Below are positions 21,949 through 33,800 of a stretch of DNA of 64,000 nucleotides, piece after piece. Source of the stretch: Marsupella aquatica. Taxonomy: Eukaryota; Marchantiophyta. Within the stretch, counting starts at the first letter, position 1. Every line of letters begins with the position of its first letter. The notes under the pieces were generated by a model. It worked only from the letters and a program-made list of their open reading frames with translations. It did not search any database and had not been told where the DNA came from. The stretch lies in NCBI GenBank assembly GCA_973895155.1, contig OZ316891.1, positions 10,850,001-10,914,000 on the forward strand, given 5' to 3'. Position numbers and translations under genes: made by a program.

Positions 21949-23858
21949 TGCTCATTTCTGCATCATTCCACCTAGTTTATTCTCAAGAATTGGATCTATT
22001 CATTTAATTAATGGACTTCACTTGTTTATTGTGCAGATGATTACCATGATTTGGACCCAGTATCTACACCAAAAATTTATGATAATGATGTATGTTTAAC
22101 ATACAGCTATGACATTGGAGAAGAGTGGGCAATTGATATGTACCCTTATGATGGAGAAGTTCAGTTGTGTTTGATTGACATAAAAAAAGATCCACACCAA
22201 TTGCGACAGCACATTATTGGTCCAATTGCATACTTGCAAATGCATTCTTAGGATCAAGTAACTGTTCTTGTAGAGAATTACACGGAAAAAAAATGGTATC
22301 AGTACTTGCTTGATGCAAATACATATGGAGTGCGGTTGAATACAACTTGGATTGATGATATGCCAACCAATGTTATTTCTTTGGCATTCTTTCCTTTGGA
22401 CTTTAGTTTCAAAGGTAGTTCAGATCAAGGACAACTTTCACACCAGGAGATTGCATCTGGTTATGCTCGAGTCTTACATTTGCTGAAAAGAAAAGCATTT
22501 CTTGTGTAGGACATTGCAGATGGAGCAGTGCATTGAGACAAGTGGACTAACCAACATTGATATTGATCCAGCTGTTCTTTTCCATAAGACATTTGGAAAA
22601 GAAACACTCTCCAAATGGATTGACTTGCAAACTTTGGTTGCAAACAAGGTGAAGAAAGTGCCAAAGTCTTTAGAAGATGACTTGGGAGTAGATATGTCAG
22701 AATATGAAGGGACCAAGGCTGACGAAGAAGCGGTACCAATCATTGATCCCAATAGAGAGGCATCTCCACAACAAAGTGAGAAGCTTGATAGTGTAGAGCC
22801 TCAAATTCATAGCATTCTTGGAATTGTCCAACAAAAGAAGAAACAAGCTACCAAGCTTGTAGTTTCTCAGCCAAAGAGACGACCGCCAACCACCAAGGCA
22901 CAAAATGTGCAGAGGAAGAGAAAGCAGCCACAAGAAGAGGACAATGTGGAAGAGATTTTTGCACAACAAAGTGAAAGGATTGAGCCCATTGTACTTCAAA
23001 TAGGAGGCAATGTATAGAGCAAGCCAACAATTGTGCAACCAAAGAGAAAGCCATCAACAAGAAAGAAATCATTGGGGAAGCAACCAGATAGCAATAGGGA
23101 TACAGTTGCTGATCTTGTGCCACAAGGAGCACTAATCTTACGAGAAGTGGGTGACAATGAAGAGAGTGAGTTACCTGGAGCCAAAGAGATTGAAAAATCT
23201 AGCAAGATTTTGCAAGAGGTGAAAGATTACTATCCTTTTGGAATTAGAACACATTTTGGGATTCCGGTGAAGAATATCATGCAACCTCCTGCTACCATGT
23301 GTTATAGGAAAATCAACCTTTCTCATGTTGATGAGATAATGACTGGGATGATCTTGCATCCTGAGCAGCAACCTCATCCTGCTGATTTAGTTCCCTACAA
23401 CCCTCAGACCTTGAAGCCAATGAGTTTTGCAAAAGATGACATGACTCAATTTCAGAAATTGATGCCAAGGTTAAAGTTCTTTGCTATAAGTGGACAGCAC
23501 TCTGCACTTGCCGCTCAAAGAATCTGTGAGCATGCCAAAAAACAACCTGATCTTCGAGAGCTTGCAAATAAATTGCAAGTACGTTCATCTCACATTTTTA
23601 GTGGAGCTACACCAAAAAAGATCTTGCTGGAGTTCTCTAGTAGCTCAAATGAGATGAACAAGATTTCTGATTATAAATCTCCATTCATTGATACTGTGGA
23701 GCATGCAAGAAATCAGTACGCTGATTTTGGTTTTCCAAAATGACCTGAGGCGGGACAAACAGCAAGTCCAATTTACAAGGTAAGTTTGCCTTGCATAAAA
23801 GGTTTAAGTTTGTTGTACTGTGTTATTTTCTGAATCATGAATGCAATGCCTAAGTAAC

Positions 23859-23881
23859 AACCTCACAATGATCATGAGGTC
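23859..23881. repeat. Palindrome of the same family, in the intron before 23925
   Basis: AACCTCACAATGATCATGAG followed by GTC. It is an imperfect copy of the 23-bp palindrome and lies between splice donor 23780 and the exon at 23925. Confidence 0.8.
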
Positions 23882-24933
23882 AACTACTCATATTGAAAAG
23901 ATATAGTTTCTTTTGACATGTGCAGGAATTTGAGCATACAGCAAAAATGACCATGGAGAAGAAACATCTTACTGAAGTACATTGGATACTTTTTGCATTT
24001 GAGAAGTTGTATTGTTTGTGGAAGGAAGTGTGTAACAAGTGGCTTGAGGGAGAGCTTCCAGATGGACAAGGTATCATCACTGAAAATAAAAAAGAGTCTA
24101 AACTTCTAACACCGGAGTTTGGAGGGAGGCTTGCAAGATGATGATATCATAGCCATTCTCAAAGAGGTCGAACATGGTGGAGTTCTCCTTAAGAAAGATG
24201 CTTCTTACAAAGGTGACATGCAATCTATGGAAGAGCTTGCCAAAACAACAAAAGTTTTCTCCAAACTGAAAGAGATAATTATTGGATATTATCAAATCAC
24301 TTTTTCAGACCAGTTTCCTGATAAATGTACTTGGAAGGAACTATGTGATAAAATTCCCATTGATGCTAGGGAATTGGATCGATGCAGAGGAGTGACTGGT
24401 ACCAAGTACTTGATATCTTGTACTTCTCAGAATATTGCATGTGAGAAAAATATTCCGCATGGTTTAGTATCAAGACTAAATCAACTATTTTATGATGCGT
24501 TCGGTGGAAGCCAGAGAAAGAGATTAGAGCCATTTCTAACTTTTTTCACTGACAACTTAATGACAACATGTGAGCCTGGTGCTTTGGAAGAGGCAGCTCC
24601 TTTTGTTCCTCTTGCCATTGTGGATTTTGGAAAACAAAACCAAAAGGAGTGGTCAGTATCCCAGCTGGAGGTGTTTTTTAAGTACATTGTGGAAACACCA
24701 AAAAATGATGCAATAATGATTGTCATTTTTTTATTCCATGGTCATCTTTACTCCAATGTGCTAATTGCACTTTACAATTTGCCCGATATTCACTTACATT
24801 TTGAATTTGGATCATTTGAGAGAGCCGATGGCTACATACATCCTGGGAGGTTTTTTAAAAATGAGCGAGAACAAATAATTATTGCAGGTATGTAAATTTG
24901 AAATTTGTGTTTGGGTTTATGATACATTGAGAA

Positions 24934-24956
24934 AACCTCACAATGATCATGAGGTT
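24934..24956. repeat. Palindrome of the same family, in the intron 24888-25033
   Basis: AACCTCACAATGATCATGAG followed by GTT. It is identical over its core to the copy at 23859. Confidence 0.82.
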
Positions 24957-26058
24957 TAGAATTATCACTAATTGTAGAATCTAAATTTATTTGAACTTAG
25001 TAAGTTTACTGATCATTTAGTGTCTTTTGGCAGCCGTTTCACACAGTGCAAAACAAGATTGGGTTGACATGTTGCCTGAAGGAGATATGAACTACCAATT
25101 TGATGAGAAAAATGATCGAGATTACCTTTCCAAAACTTGGACGACTAATCCAAAATCTATTCCAGTGGATGAGTCTAAAGAAGATCGAGAGGAACGCTTG
25201 AGGGAAGAAGCATTCAAGACGCTAAAAAATAGAGCTCCTCGTTATTCATTTTTGGATCAACTTGGAGGTTTAGTTAATCCTAATTGCAAGCCTGCTCGTG
25301 TGCTCAACAACATCATTCATAAATTTTCTACACGTGGCGCTACAATTTTTGATTTCTTTTCTGGAGGATCAATTTTAAAAAGTGCATTCGAGCTTGGAAG
25401 AGAATGCTTTGTGTATTCAGACTCAAAAAAAGAGTCTGAATTCCTGAAATTATATCCTAATATTTTGAGAACAATTCTTGGAGTTAACAAATTTTGGGAG
25501 AAGGTTGGAAAGATCAATCGTGGTGATCCTCCTAAAGATTCAGAAGTTATTGTTGAGTATGCAATTATTGATGATAATGACAAAGATGAAGATCTTTCTA
25601 GATTTGAGGAAGGGTCACCTGGTGTTGGTATTCCACGGGATAATCAACATCAAACTTTTGTTTTGATTGAAAAAATCTTACAATCTTCAAGTTTGAAAAA
25701 ATCTTCATCAACAATGAGAAGCCAAAATGATTTGATTAACCTTGCAAGTCCTTCACAGGTAAACATCTATTCTTCATTTTATTTGTAGTTTACTTATGAG
25801 GTATTTATATATATGTGAATATAATCTTATGTTGGAATTGTTGGGTCAAAATAGACCAATGCTTGCAGGAATGAAGAAATTACAAGTATTGTTGAAACTG
25901 AGACTATGGAGGTAGTCGAAATAGAGTCGGAGGATATCAAATTAGGCCAGGCAGGTTCTTCTCAAAATGAGAATACTGGAAATTAAATATTTTATGTACC
26001 AGGTAGCAACTTATATTAGATGATAATTTGAATTCAAACATGGATCATGCTTGCCATT

Positions 26059-26343
26059 CTCGGGGGGTTAACTAAGTGTATATTTTGGGGTACCATGTGT
26101 GATCCTAGCCTAATATAAATAGACTTATTTTATAAAAAAAATATTCCAAGAATATTCTCTATTTTCAGTATTAATAACCTATTTTATTTTATAAAGGGTA
26201 TATATTAAAGAATATTCTATAAATATGAGTTTATAATACCTTCTTTTGCCTCCTACGCTTTTTAAAAATTTAGTTAAAATCTGCCAAAAATACCTATTTT
26301 GGATCGCATGTGGTTCCTAAGATTTTTGATAGTCAACCCCGAG
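26059..26343. mobile_element. hAT-type MITE, copy 2 (285 bp)
   Basis: It is nearly identical to the copy at 16503-16789 along its whole length and in the same orientation. The flanking 8-mers TTGCCATT (26051-26058) and TTGTCATT (26344-26351) match at 7 of 8 positions. The right terminus has lost two C residues. It sits in an intron or intergenic part of the methyltransferase/FCP1-like gene. Confidence 0.9.
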
Positions 26344-26431
26344 TTGTCATTTGAGAAACATGCTCATGTCCTTGAAAAGACAAGTATATATATATGTACT
26401 TTTTATTGACTTCAGATTTTTCACTGATGCT

Positions 26432-26454
26432 AACCTCATGATTATCGTGAGGTT
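26432..26454. repeat. Palindrome of the same family, in the intron before 26544
   Basis: AACCTCATGA/TCGTGAGGTT arms around TTA, one mismatch. It is the last copy before the right half of the giant element. Confidence 0.82.
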
Positions 26455-27889
26455 TATGAGTGATATTTATACCCCAAATATGTACACAAAAAGCTTGTAT
26501 TTAAAAATGTTAATACGATTGTTCCTTTGAATGATTGTATCAGCCAACTATCATAAGCATTTCTCACAATGAAATGTCACCACTTGACAATTTACAAGAA
26601 GAAGTAGGACAAAATGATTCATATTCAGAAACAAGGGTACCTGGAATTGCATCTATTGAGTCACCCCTTTGGAGTGATTCATCATCTGAAGAAGGATTGC
26701 CTGCTGGAATATTTCCATTAGCACCAAAAGGTAAAGATTTTGTTATCTTTTATCTGTGTTCATATTTATATAAGATTTTGAAATTAGTTGTTGTACATTT
26801 ATTTTACAAAGTTCTAATTTATTTGTAATTGCATTTATAACAGGTCAACACGATCTTGATCCATGTCACGTTTGGTCTTACCTGCCAGAAAATATAGCTC
26901 GAGATCGTAAATTACTAATTTTTGATCTTAGTGGTTTATTTTTTCCATCGCAATATCTCGGAAAAACAATATGCACCAAGTCAATATCAACGGCAACTGT
27001 GCACACATGGCGTGGTAACATGTGGACAATAAGACCACAAATTCATGAATTTTTGCAAAAGTGTTTCTCAAAGTTTGACATAGGAATATGGAGTTGTGAA
27101 ACTGATCAAGAAGTCCAGATTCAAGTCAAGACTATCTTTGGACCCGAAGAAATTAAAAAATTTCTTTTTATCAAAAATCAACATCATGTTCAAGAAATTC
27201 TTGGGCTCAAGAATAGCAAAGGTGGACCTGTGTTTTTAAAGAACATATCAAAGTTCATTTGGGAAAAACATAGGTATTGGGATGACAAGACCACGGTGTT
27301 GATAGATGACTTACCTTATAGAACTTCAACAAATGCTTCTCATTCAGCGTTATTTCCACCTACATATGATGGAAATCAAAAAGACAATTTTCTTTTGAAA
27401 ATTTTATGGCCTTGTTTGGAAAAAATGAAAATGGTCTGTGATATCCGTGCATATCTTCAATTAAATGAGCCAAAATGGTCCATGGAGAGTGCATCTCAAG
27501 ATGAGATAATCAATGCTCATATCTATCTTCAGCTTCAAAGAAGAGGTCTTTTGAAAAAGTTTACACCGCCACAAATAATCAAATACGCTAATGTTTTGCA
27601 CATTTCTCAATACGAGATCAGCTGGGGCCAGAAGCACTTGGTCACAAATATGGGAGCTGTTGATAAAATGAGTTATGAAGAGGTTTGCAAGATTGGAAAA
27701 CATCTTGGAATGCGCGGTTGGCATACTGATCATGCTTATGATCCCATCCGGTTTTTGTCGTTGGTTCAAATAACACGAGATCTTTCTTCAAAATTTAAAA
27801 ACTTGCGTACTCGAGATGGTTGTAATCGTGATAGAGAAGTAGATAAACAGGGAAAATTAGGAACATGCTCAAATAAGCATTGTTCATAG

Positions 27890-28354
27890 TGTCCTTTAGT
27901 TCAATTTTCTTCAATCTTGGCCGAGCGCCATTAGATAGAGTAGACAAAGTTCAATGTGCAACTCAATTATATATAAATATTTGGTTTCTTTAAAATTTCA
28001 AACTTTGTGATTCCCTTGAATGATCTATTTTGACCCTCATTTTGATCATGTAGTGAATAGTAGCACTATGTATTTGATTTTCAAACACAACTACGCAAGA
28101 ATACTTGTTTATTTGAATAATGTTTTGAATATAGTAGTCACACTGATGGTTTTTTACTAAGATAGTAAACAATAAATTAAACTTGTACCTACATCCCAAC
28201 ATGGCTGAATTTGTGAAGAATCACAAGCACATCTATCAAATTTGATAACATTTTTGGAATTTTGTTAAATCAATTTTGGAAATTTAAATAACATTTTTTG
28301 GAATTTCTTGACATTATTTTTGGAATATTCATTACATGTTTTGGAGAATTCAAA
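27890..28354. other. Right subterminal region of the giant element
   Basis: No gene. From 28245 the DNA repeats TTTTTGGAAT and TTTTGGAA motifs several times, as does the left subterminal region at 8840-8960; such arrays are common transposase-binding regions in DNA transposons. Confidence 0.5.
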
Positions 28355-28379
28355 TTCCAGTTTTAACGAATTGGTTGAT
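28355..28379 (-). repeat. Right terminal inverted repeat of the giant element
   Basis: On the minus strand it begins ATCAACCAATTC and ends ACTGGAA, matching 23 of 25 bases of the left end. The four bases outside it (GCTA, 28380-28383) repeat the four bases left of 8808. Confidence 0.65.
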
Positions 28380-30813
28380 GCTAGTGAAGAGGTGCAAAAG
28401 ATTCAAAAGATTGGTGAAGGTTAAATTGGGAAGAAAATCTGTCATTGCAGTCACTACTTATAGAGTCTGCTCGATCATATTTGTGGCCCTCTGTAGAAGG
28501 GCGGGGCACCACTCTATCCCGCACTCTGTCAGATCTAATAATGATATCAGGTTGGCTTAATCGGAAATTTAATAAAGAATAAAGGGTTATTGACGTGGAA
28601 TCATTTCTGGAGGTTCCTGCTATTTCCATAATCTATTACCTAGAATGTATTGATCATAATTTTTTCTAGTACCGCATTTACATACTATAATGAAGGTCTG
28701 GGCTGGGGCCCTGGGGGTCTAGTCTGAACTTTGCTCTCATAACTCTCAGAAAAGCTTCCTGGCTATTGCTTGTCAATTTTTCTTCACTTTCTTGTCACAG
28801 GTTGCAGTCTAAAAACCTCAGCCCAAGCTATCATCATCCAAATATAATGTCATCATTCTCCCAGGACTTCAATATTCTTAGTAGGGCAGAAGCAGTTGGT
28901 GTAGGGCCTATAAACACATCCCTTTTTGTATCTATACCAGGATTCTCAGGTTTCTGTCCCCCTGCAGGCCAGGGTTTTAGTTTGCTGCTGACTATGGGTT
29001 TAGTTCTTTTAATTGGGGATCTTTTTGGCTCTTTGATGGTCCAGTATTTTCCACTAAGTCGCCTTTTTTCCCCTTTGTCAATATAGGGTCCTCTACTCTT
29101 TGGGATCCACGTTTGTTGTTCACTAGCAGTGCTATACCTAGGTTCTATCAGGTTAGCCTGAAAAATCAATATTATCAAAAGTTGCAGTCCCAAGACAATT
29201 TTGTATTTGTTATAAAACCCGGGAAATCATATAGATTTTTTTGCATTTTATGTAAAACAATGATGTATCAATGTTTAATAGTTTTAATTATCGGGGCTTA
29301 CATGATATCAGTGTTTACACATCTGCATCATCAATGCTTAGGGCAGGACGGCTGTTAAGAAGCAGCTCTTTCTTTTAAGGCTTTGAGTCATAAACCTGAA
29401 TTCTCCCTAATTTGTTGCAACTAGGTGTCACTGGGCCCACCTTTAGTGCCCCCCCTCATTGTCTTACTTAGATTTCACAAGTCATGGACTCAAGGGCAAG
29501 TTCTCCACTATTATGCCCTCACACTTGATGAGGAGGTTGAGACAGGTTAAAATTCTTGGTCAATATTTGATTACCATCCCTTAAGGTAGTCCAGGCGATT
29601 CTTCACTTTTGGGGGCTTTCGGGTACTGCCATGCAAGCACCTTTAGTCACGATTTATATTTCATAATTGCGACATACTTTCTACGATGTGCATGAGTTTG
29701 AATCTTGCATCCTGGACCAGGTGTTGAGCATTAGTCAGTGGATATGTCCATGTTGAAAATACCCAAAAAAATCCTTAACTTTAAGTCAAGGAAGATTGCT
29801 CATTCACTTACAAGATATTTTGCCTTCCATATATAGTCTCTCTGCATACGTGGAGAGATGATGGCCCTGGGGTGCTTTGATACTATTGGGAGGGGAATAT
29901 TTTAATTTTTTTCTCTCCTTTTTCCTATTTCTACACTCCTATGCAACACCATTACTCCCTTTTTTTTCTTACATTGGCACCATTAAATAAACAGAAAAAT
30001 TGTACAAATAAATATAGAGAAGAAAAAGAAGCAGGAAATTGACCCATTTTCCTTCCTTCTAGAGTGTCATAGGCTCTGCAAAAATCCCAAAAAAAATTCA
30101 TGCCCCAAAAGATTCTCCTTGTCTTCGTGTGTACTTTCATACTTGAAAAAAAACACATTTAAGATATGTCACATAAGTATCTTCTCATACACAATGTGAT
30201 CAGTATCATCTCCTAAACTTTGTATTCTACTATTAAAATGAGCATATCATTAGACATACCTGGTCAATCAATCCAAGAGTACAAAAAAATCTTTGAAAAA
30301 ATATGATGGCTCAGATTTATTCCCACCATTTTTTAATTTGTAAGAAGCTGAAAGAGTTTTTTTGGCGGCATTACATATTATAGAAGTAAATTAAAACATG
30401 TTAAGATGCATATTATAGAAGTAGATTAGAACATTTTTAGCGGCGAAGTATTTACTTAAAGAGCTGAAAATTGGAGTGGCACATGTTAAATCAATGAGCA
30501 GCGGAAACGAAGGTCCGCGGCCTCATGCAATTAGCGTCCACCACACGGGAGGTTGCAGTTCCCGAACTTGCTACGATGGACAGAAATAATAATAGAGCTT
30601 TACACGAGGGGGGTGAGGTGAGGCTTGATGAGGCTCGCTAGACATGAGCAAACAATTCGCGCACCGTGTGTAGATGCTCTGTCCAATTGTTCTGCGGAGC
30701 TCGAAGAACCCTAGCGGAGCATCAGTATCAGGTCTCGACCTACATTTTGATTTCCGCTCGTCAGGCGCGAGGAGGGAGGCCGTCGGTAGGACGAGCGAGT
30801 TTGCGCAGATTGG
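28380..30813. other. Intergenic region and 5' leader of MED16
   Basis: No supported gene. A 120-codon open frame on the minus strand (28834-29193) has no recognised family. The last 300 bases before 30814 are GC-richer and probably hold the MED16 promoter and 5' UTR. Confidence 0.45.
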
Positions 30814-33800
30814 ATGTCTACGTTCGGTGACATCGAGGGGATCAGAAACATGGAAGAGGACGAAGAAGACGATGAGGAGGAGGAGGAGGAGGAGCAACGG
30901 GTGTTCGCCAAGATTATGCTACATTCGGCTCCGGTCCCGTATCTGCAGAAGATGAATCTGCCGGGATTGAGCCAGACCTGCAGGTAGGTGCCCGCCCCTT
31001 GTCCTGCGACAATTATGCTTGTCATCCGCGTCAAAGGAATTTTGAAGCCCGTTTCCGCGCCACTGGCGTGTTCATTTGACGAGTTCGTGTGTCGTCGTCC
31101 AAGCTTTTGAGCTGAGTACTGTGCAATTGGACGTGATTGCTGCTGTTGGAAATAGACAATACATTGACGGAGTGCGGGAACTTTCCCTCTCATTGCAGTG
31201 CCGTTGCGTGGTGCGCAAAATCAAACATCATAGCTTGTGCAACCGAGATTTGTGCGCGAGAGCCAGGGTAAGGCTGGCTGATGCCTCCACTGTAAATTGC
31301 TATTCGTTCCGTGTCTTTAAACATCCCGCCGATAGCTTTCTCGATTTGAATCGTCCGGGGAAGCCTCGACGTTGGCTGCTTGTAGGTTCATGAGAGAGGC
31401 GTACATATATGAGGCCTCCATAGAGAATTGATCAGTACCGCACATCGGAAATCATGCATTACAACTTTCTACCATCGAAGCTGCTAAAAGTTGGGTATGT
31501 GACATTTACTAATTGTTCTCGTCTTTCGATTGCCAGCTCCAATCAGCAACCAGCATTCTGGATTCCAGTTCATATATTCGATCCAGAACGCCCTTCTGAA
31601 CATGCGATATTTAACGTGACCGCAGGTTTGTCAGCGTCCTTGCTCCGGACCTCAAAGGGTTTTGGCTGTTTTAGCTAGGGTTTAAGTAATAGCTCATTTC
31701 TCTGAGATGTGTATAATCATTTCAAAGTTCTTTTGACCTGAAAACCCGGATTGGTCCCAGAAGCCCCTGAAAGTGGCATTTTCGCAACAATGTACTAAAG
31801 AGGAATATGCCAGCGTCCACAAGACCATATCAGCCTCCCTGAAGAAACTGAGCTGACTATCTAGGACAACTGAATACATTGTTTTCTGTATTCTCTATGT
31901 CAATCAGTAAATGCTGTAGAATGATTGCGAGAGCTTTAATGCATTCGTTTTGCAGAAACGCCCAATGACGGGGTGGAGTTCCTGGAGTGGTCTCCTGTTT
32001 GCTGCTCACAGGCTTTGCTAGTCGGTAACTCCTGTGGCCGAGTGACGGTCTGGTCTCAACCCACACAAGTGAGTATCCGAACACGTTGGGGCAGACAAGG
32101 GTATCAATAGTCTGAGGCACCTGTTAATGTTCATATTTCCAATAATAGCTATTTGCATAATATGACTCCTTGCATTCAAGTAGGGTTCTGCCAACGTTGC
32201 ACATACCATCAATTGCTGGAGCTGTGAGCACGAGTGGCGACAAGAACAGGCAGTGAAGATTAAATGGGTGGCAGGTCTCCCTCCTGTATGTTTTACTGGC
32301 TCGATTTGTCTCCCTTTTAGCATCAGTGTTTATTTTGCAGTTCTGCTGCCACACCTATCCATGATTTCGAACATGAACTAGTGCTTAAACTTTCATTTAC
32401 AGAAGCTGTAAAATATAGCTGTAATCTGTCTAGCCTGTGGTGGCACGGGTTGTACCACCAAAAGATATTGTCGTCTCTTCAGTTTGCCCTTGTAGCCTTT
32501 GCGAGGTACTTCCGTGTATAACACCGTGCTAGATTCTGGCACGGCAGAGCTCTTGAAGGATTCGATTTTGCACACGACTATACTTGAGTTCAGTTTTAAT
32601 CTCCTCTCATGTTTTGCGTTTGGCGAAATATTCAGTATCGGTTTTCATCAACGCCTCCAACATCAGCTCCAAGTTCGAAGTCTTTGGAGGAGAGGTTTCT
32701 TGCTCACATTCCTCGTTCTTCAGGTAGCTAATATGGATTCCGCTCGTATTTAAATGCATCGGATAAATCGGTCAGTAGTAGAACTATGTCTGATTTCTCT
32801 GTTTAAGTTTTTCCTCCCTATTAGGTTTTCCAAATCTCATCTTTTCATTGTGGGCAATTGACCGTGAAAAGCGATATACTTTACCTTGTGTTCATGAGAA
32901 TGAATCTATGTCCACCACAACTTTATCTAAGGCTGTCCGTGTTTATGTGGCAGTTCGATGGCCCAATTTCTTGTGTATGTGCTCAATATTTTACTCTGGT
33001 TCTGTGCAACTGCACTGGCGTCAATGGCCCTCACCTCAGACAGGCAATTCTTCAAGTTGGTTTTCCACAAGTAAGGCTGTTTTGGGAGCTGGACCCAGCG
33101 GCCTATTTGCTTCGGATACAATGATATCCGACACTGGCAATTTGCTTGTCGCTGGAACTCCCGTCGGTACCCCCTCAACAGTGATTGTGTGGGAGATTAG
33201 TCCAGGGGCCGTGAATCATTCCAATGGGAACCAACAACCTCTCAAGTATGGCATGCCAGTACAAACACCACTGCCACTAGGGCCTCCTCCGTGGGCAGGA
33301 ATTGCGCCGTTGGCTGCATGCTTGCTGAGCTGGCAGGAGCAGTCAATTACAGACACCAAACCAGCACAATGGGCTGGGCAATTGCGTGTGGAGGATGAAG
33401 TGAAACCTGGACCGCTGCTCCATTGCTCTCCAATATCAACCTTATCAGCATATGTGGCTCCTGATGCATCAACCTTAACAACTTGGGGATCGGGAGTTGC
33501 TGATATTGCTTTCGATCCATCAAGCGGAGGTTCTGCCCTGATGACAATGATCTGTGAAGGTAGGTCGTCTGCCTTAATAGCCTCATATCCGACCTTTTGC
33601 TATTGAACGAAGAGACAGGTGGCCCCTTTTCTTTCTGAAGGGATGATCATAATTAATTGATGAAACTTCAATTCGTCGAATAAGTTTCTATTTTGGTTGT
33701 GGGGTGGGTGGCAAATGAGCTAAATCTGTCTTTCAATTTCTTCTTAAGGTAGTGTCATTCATGAAATTGGTTTTTCTTGCACATTTGTCTCTGTTGGATT

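Larger units (their letters stand above)
21196..27889 (+). pseudogene. Multi-exon gene joining a permuted DNA-methyltransferase-like domain and an FCP1/NIF-like phosphatase domain
   Basis: Exons fit by phase: 21196-21256, 22037-23779, 23925-24887, 25034-25758, 25855-25986, 26544-26730, 26844-27889. The middle of the protein, across 24119-25758, has the order of a beta-class DNA N4/N6 methyltransferase: a region like motif IV (PLAIVDFG, where DPP[YW] is usual), then FFKNEREQIIIAG, then KPARVLNNIIHKF, then IFDFFSGGSILKSAFELGRE in place of DPFxGSGT. The last exon has an FCP1/NIF-type HAD fold: RKLLIFDLSGLFF, IWSCETDQEVQ, and TTVLIDDLPYRTS. Basic linkers lie between. The reading frame is broken by TAG at 22249, 22507 and 23015, TGA at 23741, and frameshifts near 22510 and 24115. 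The join between 25986 and 26544 is not resolved and holds a MITE. Catalytic residues of both domains are altered. Confidence 0.6.
8808..28379. mobile_element. Giant (19.6 kb) TIR-bounded DNA transposon, apparently a new family
   Basis: The left end 8808-8832 (starts ATCAACCAATTC) matches the reverse complement of the right end 28355-28379 at 23 of 25 positions. The flanks are direct repeats GCTA (8804-8807 and 28380-28383), a candidate 4-bp target duplication. Both ends have AT-rich subterminal DNA with repeated TTTTGGAAT-type motifs in both orientations. Between them lie gene remnants typical of plant and algal transposons (DUF7869, DUF8039), a coiled-coil ORF and a fused methyltransferase-like/FCP1-like gene. 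The block has no LTRs. Several smaller insertions sit inside it (two hAT MITEs, a foldback sequence). Every gene inside carries frameshifts or stops, except possibly the coiled-coil ORF, so this copy looks dead. Two nested or adjacent elements are an alternative, but the matching ends and flanks favour one unit. Confidence 0.6.

Noticed and set aside
15196-26454. The repeated palindromes as a CRISPR array
   Set aside because: Spacing is irregular (50 to several thousand bases), the copies lie in introns of a eukaryotic gene, and there are no spacers of constant size or cas genes.
8808-28379. The giant block as an LTR retrotransposon
   Set aside because: The ends are inverted, not direct, repeats, and there is no reverse transcriptase, integrase or primer-binding site inside.
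31117-31267. A longer MED16 exon 2 starting at 31117
   Set aside because: It is in phase at its 5' end but gives an unconserved insert. The acceptor at 31199 yields SAVAWCAKSNIIACA, which matches plant MED16 and keeps phase with exon 3.
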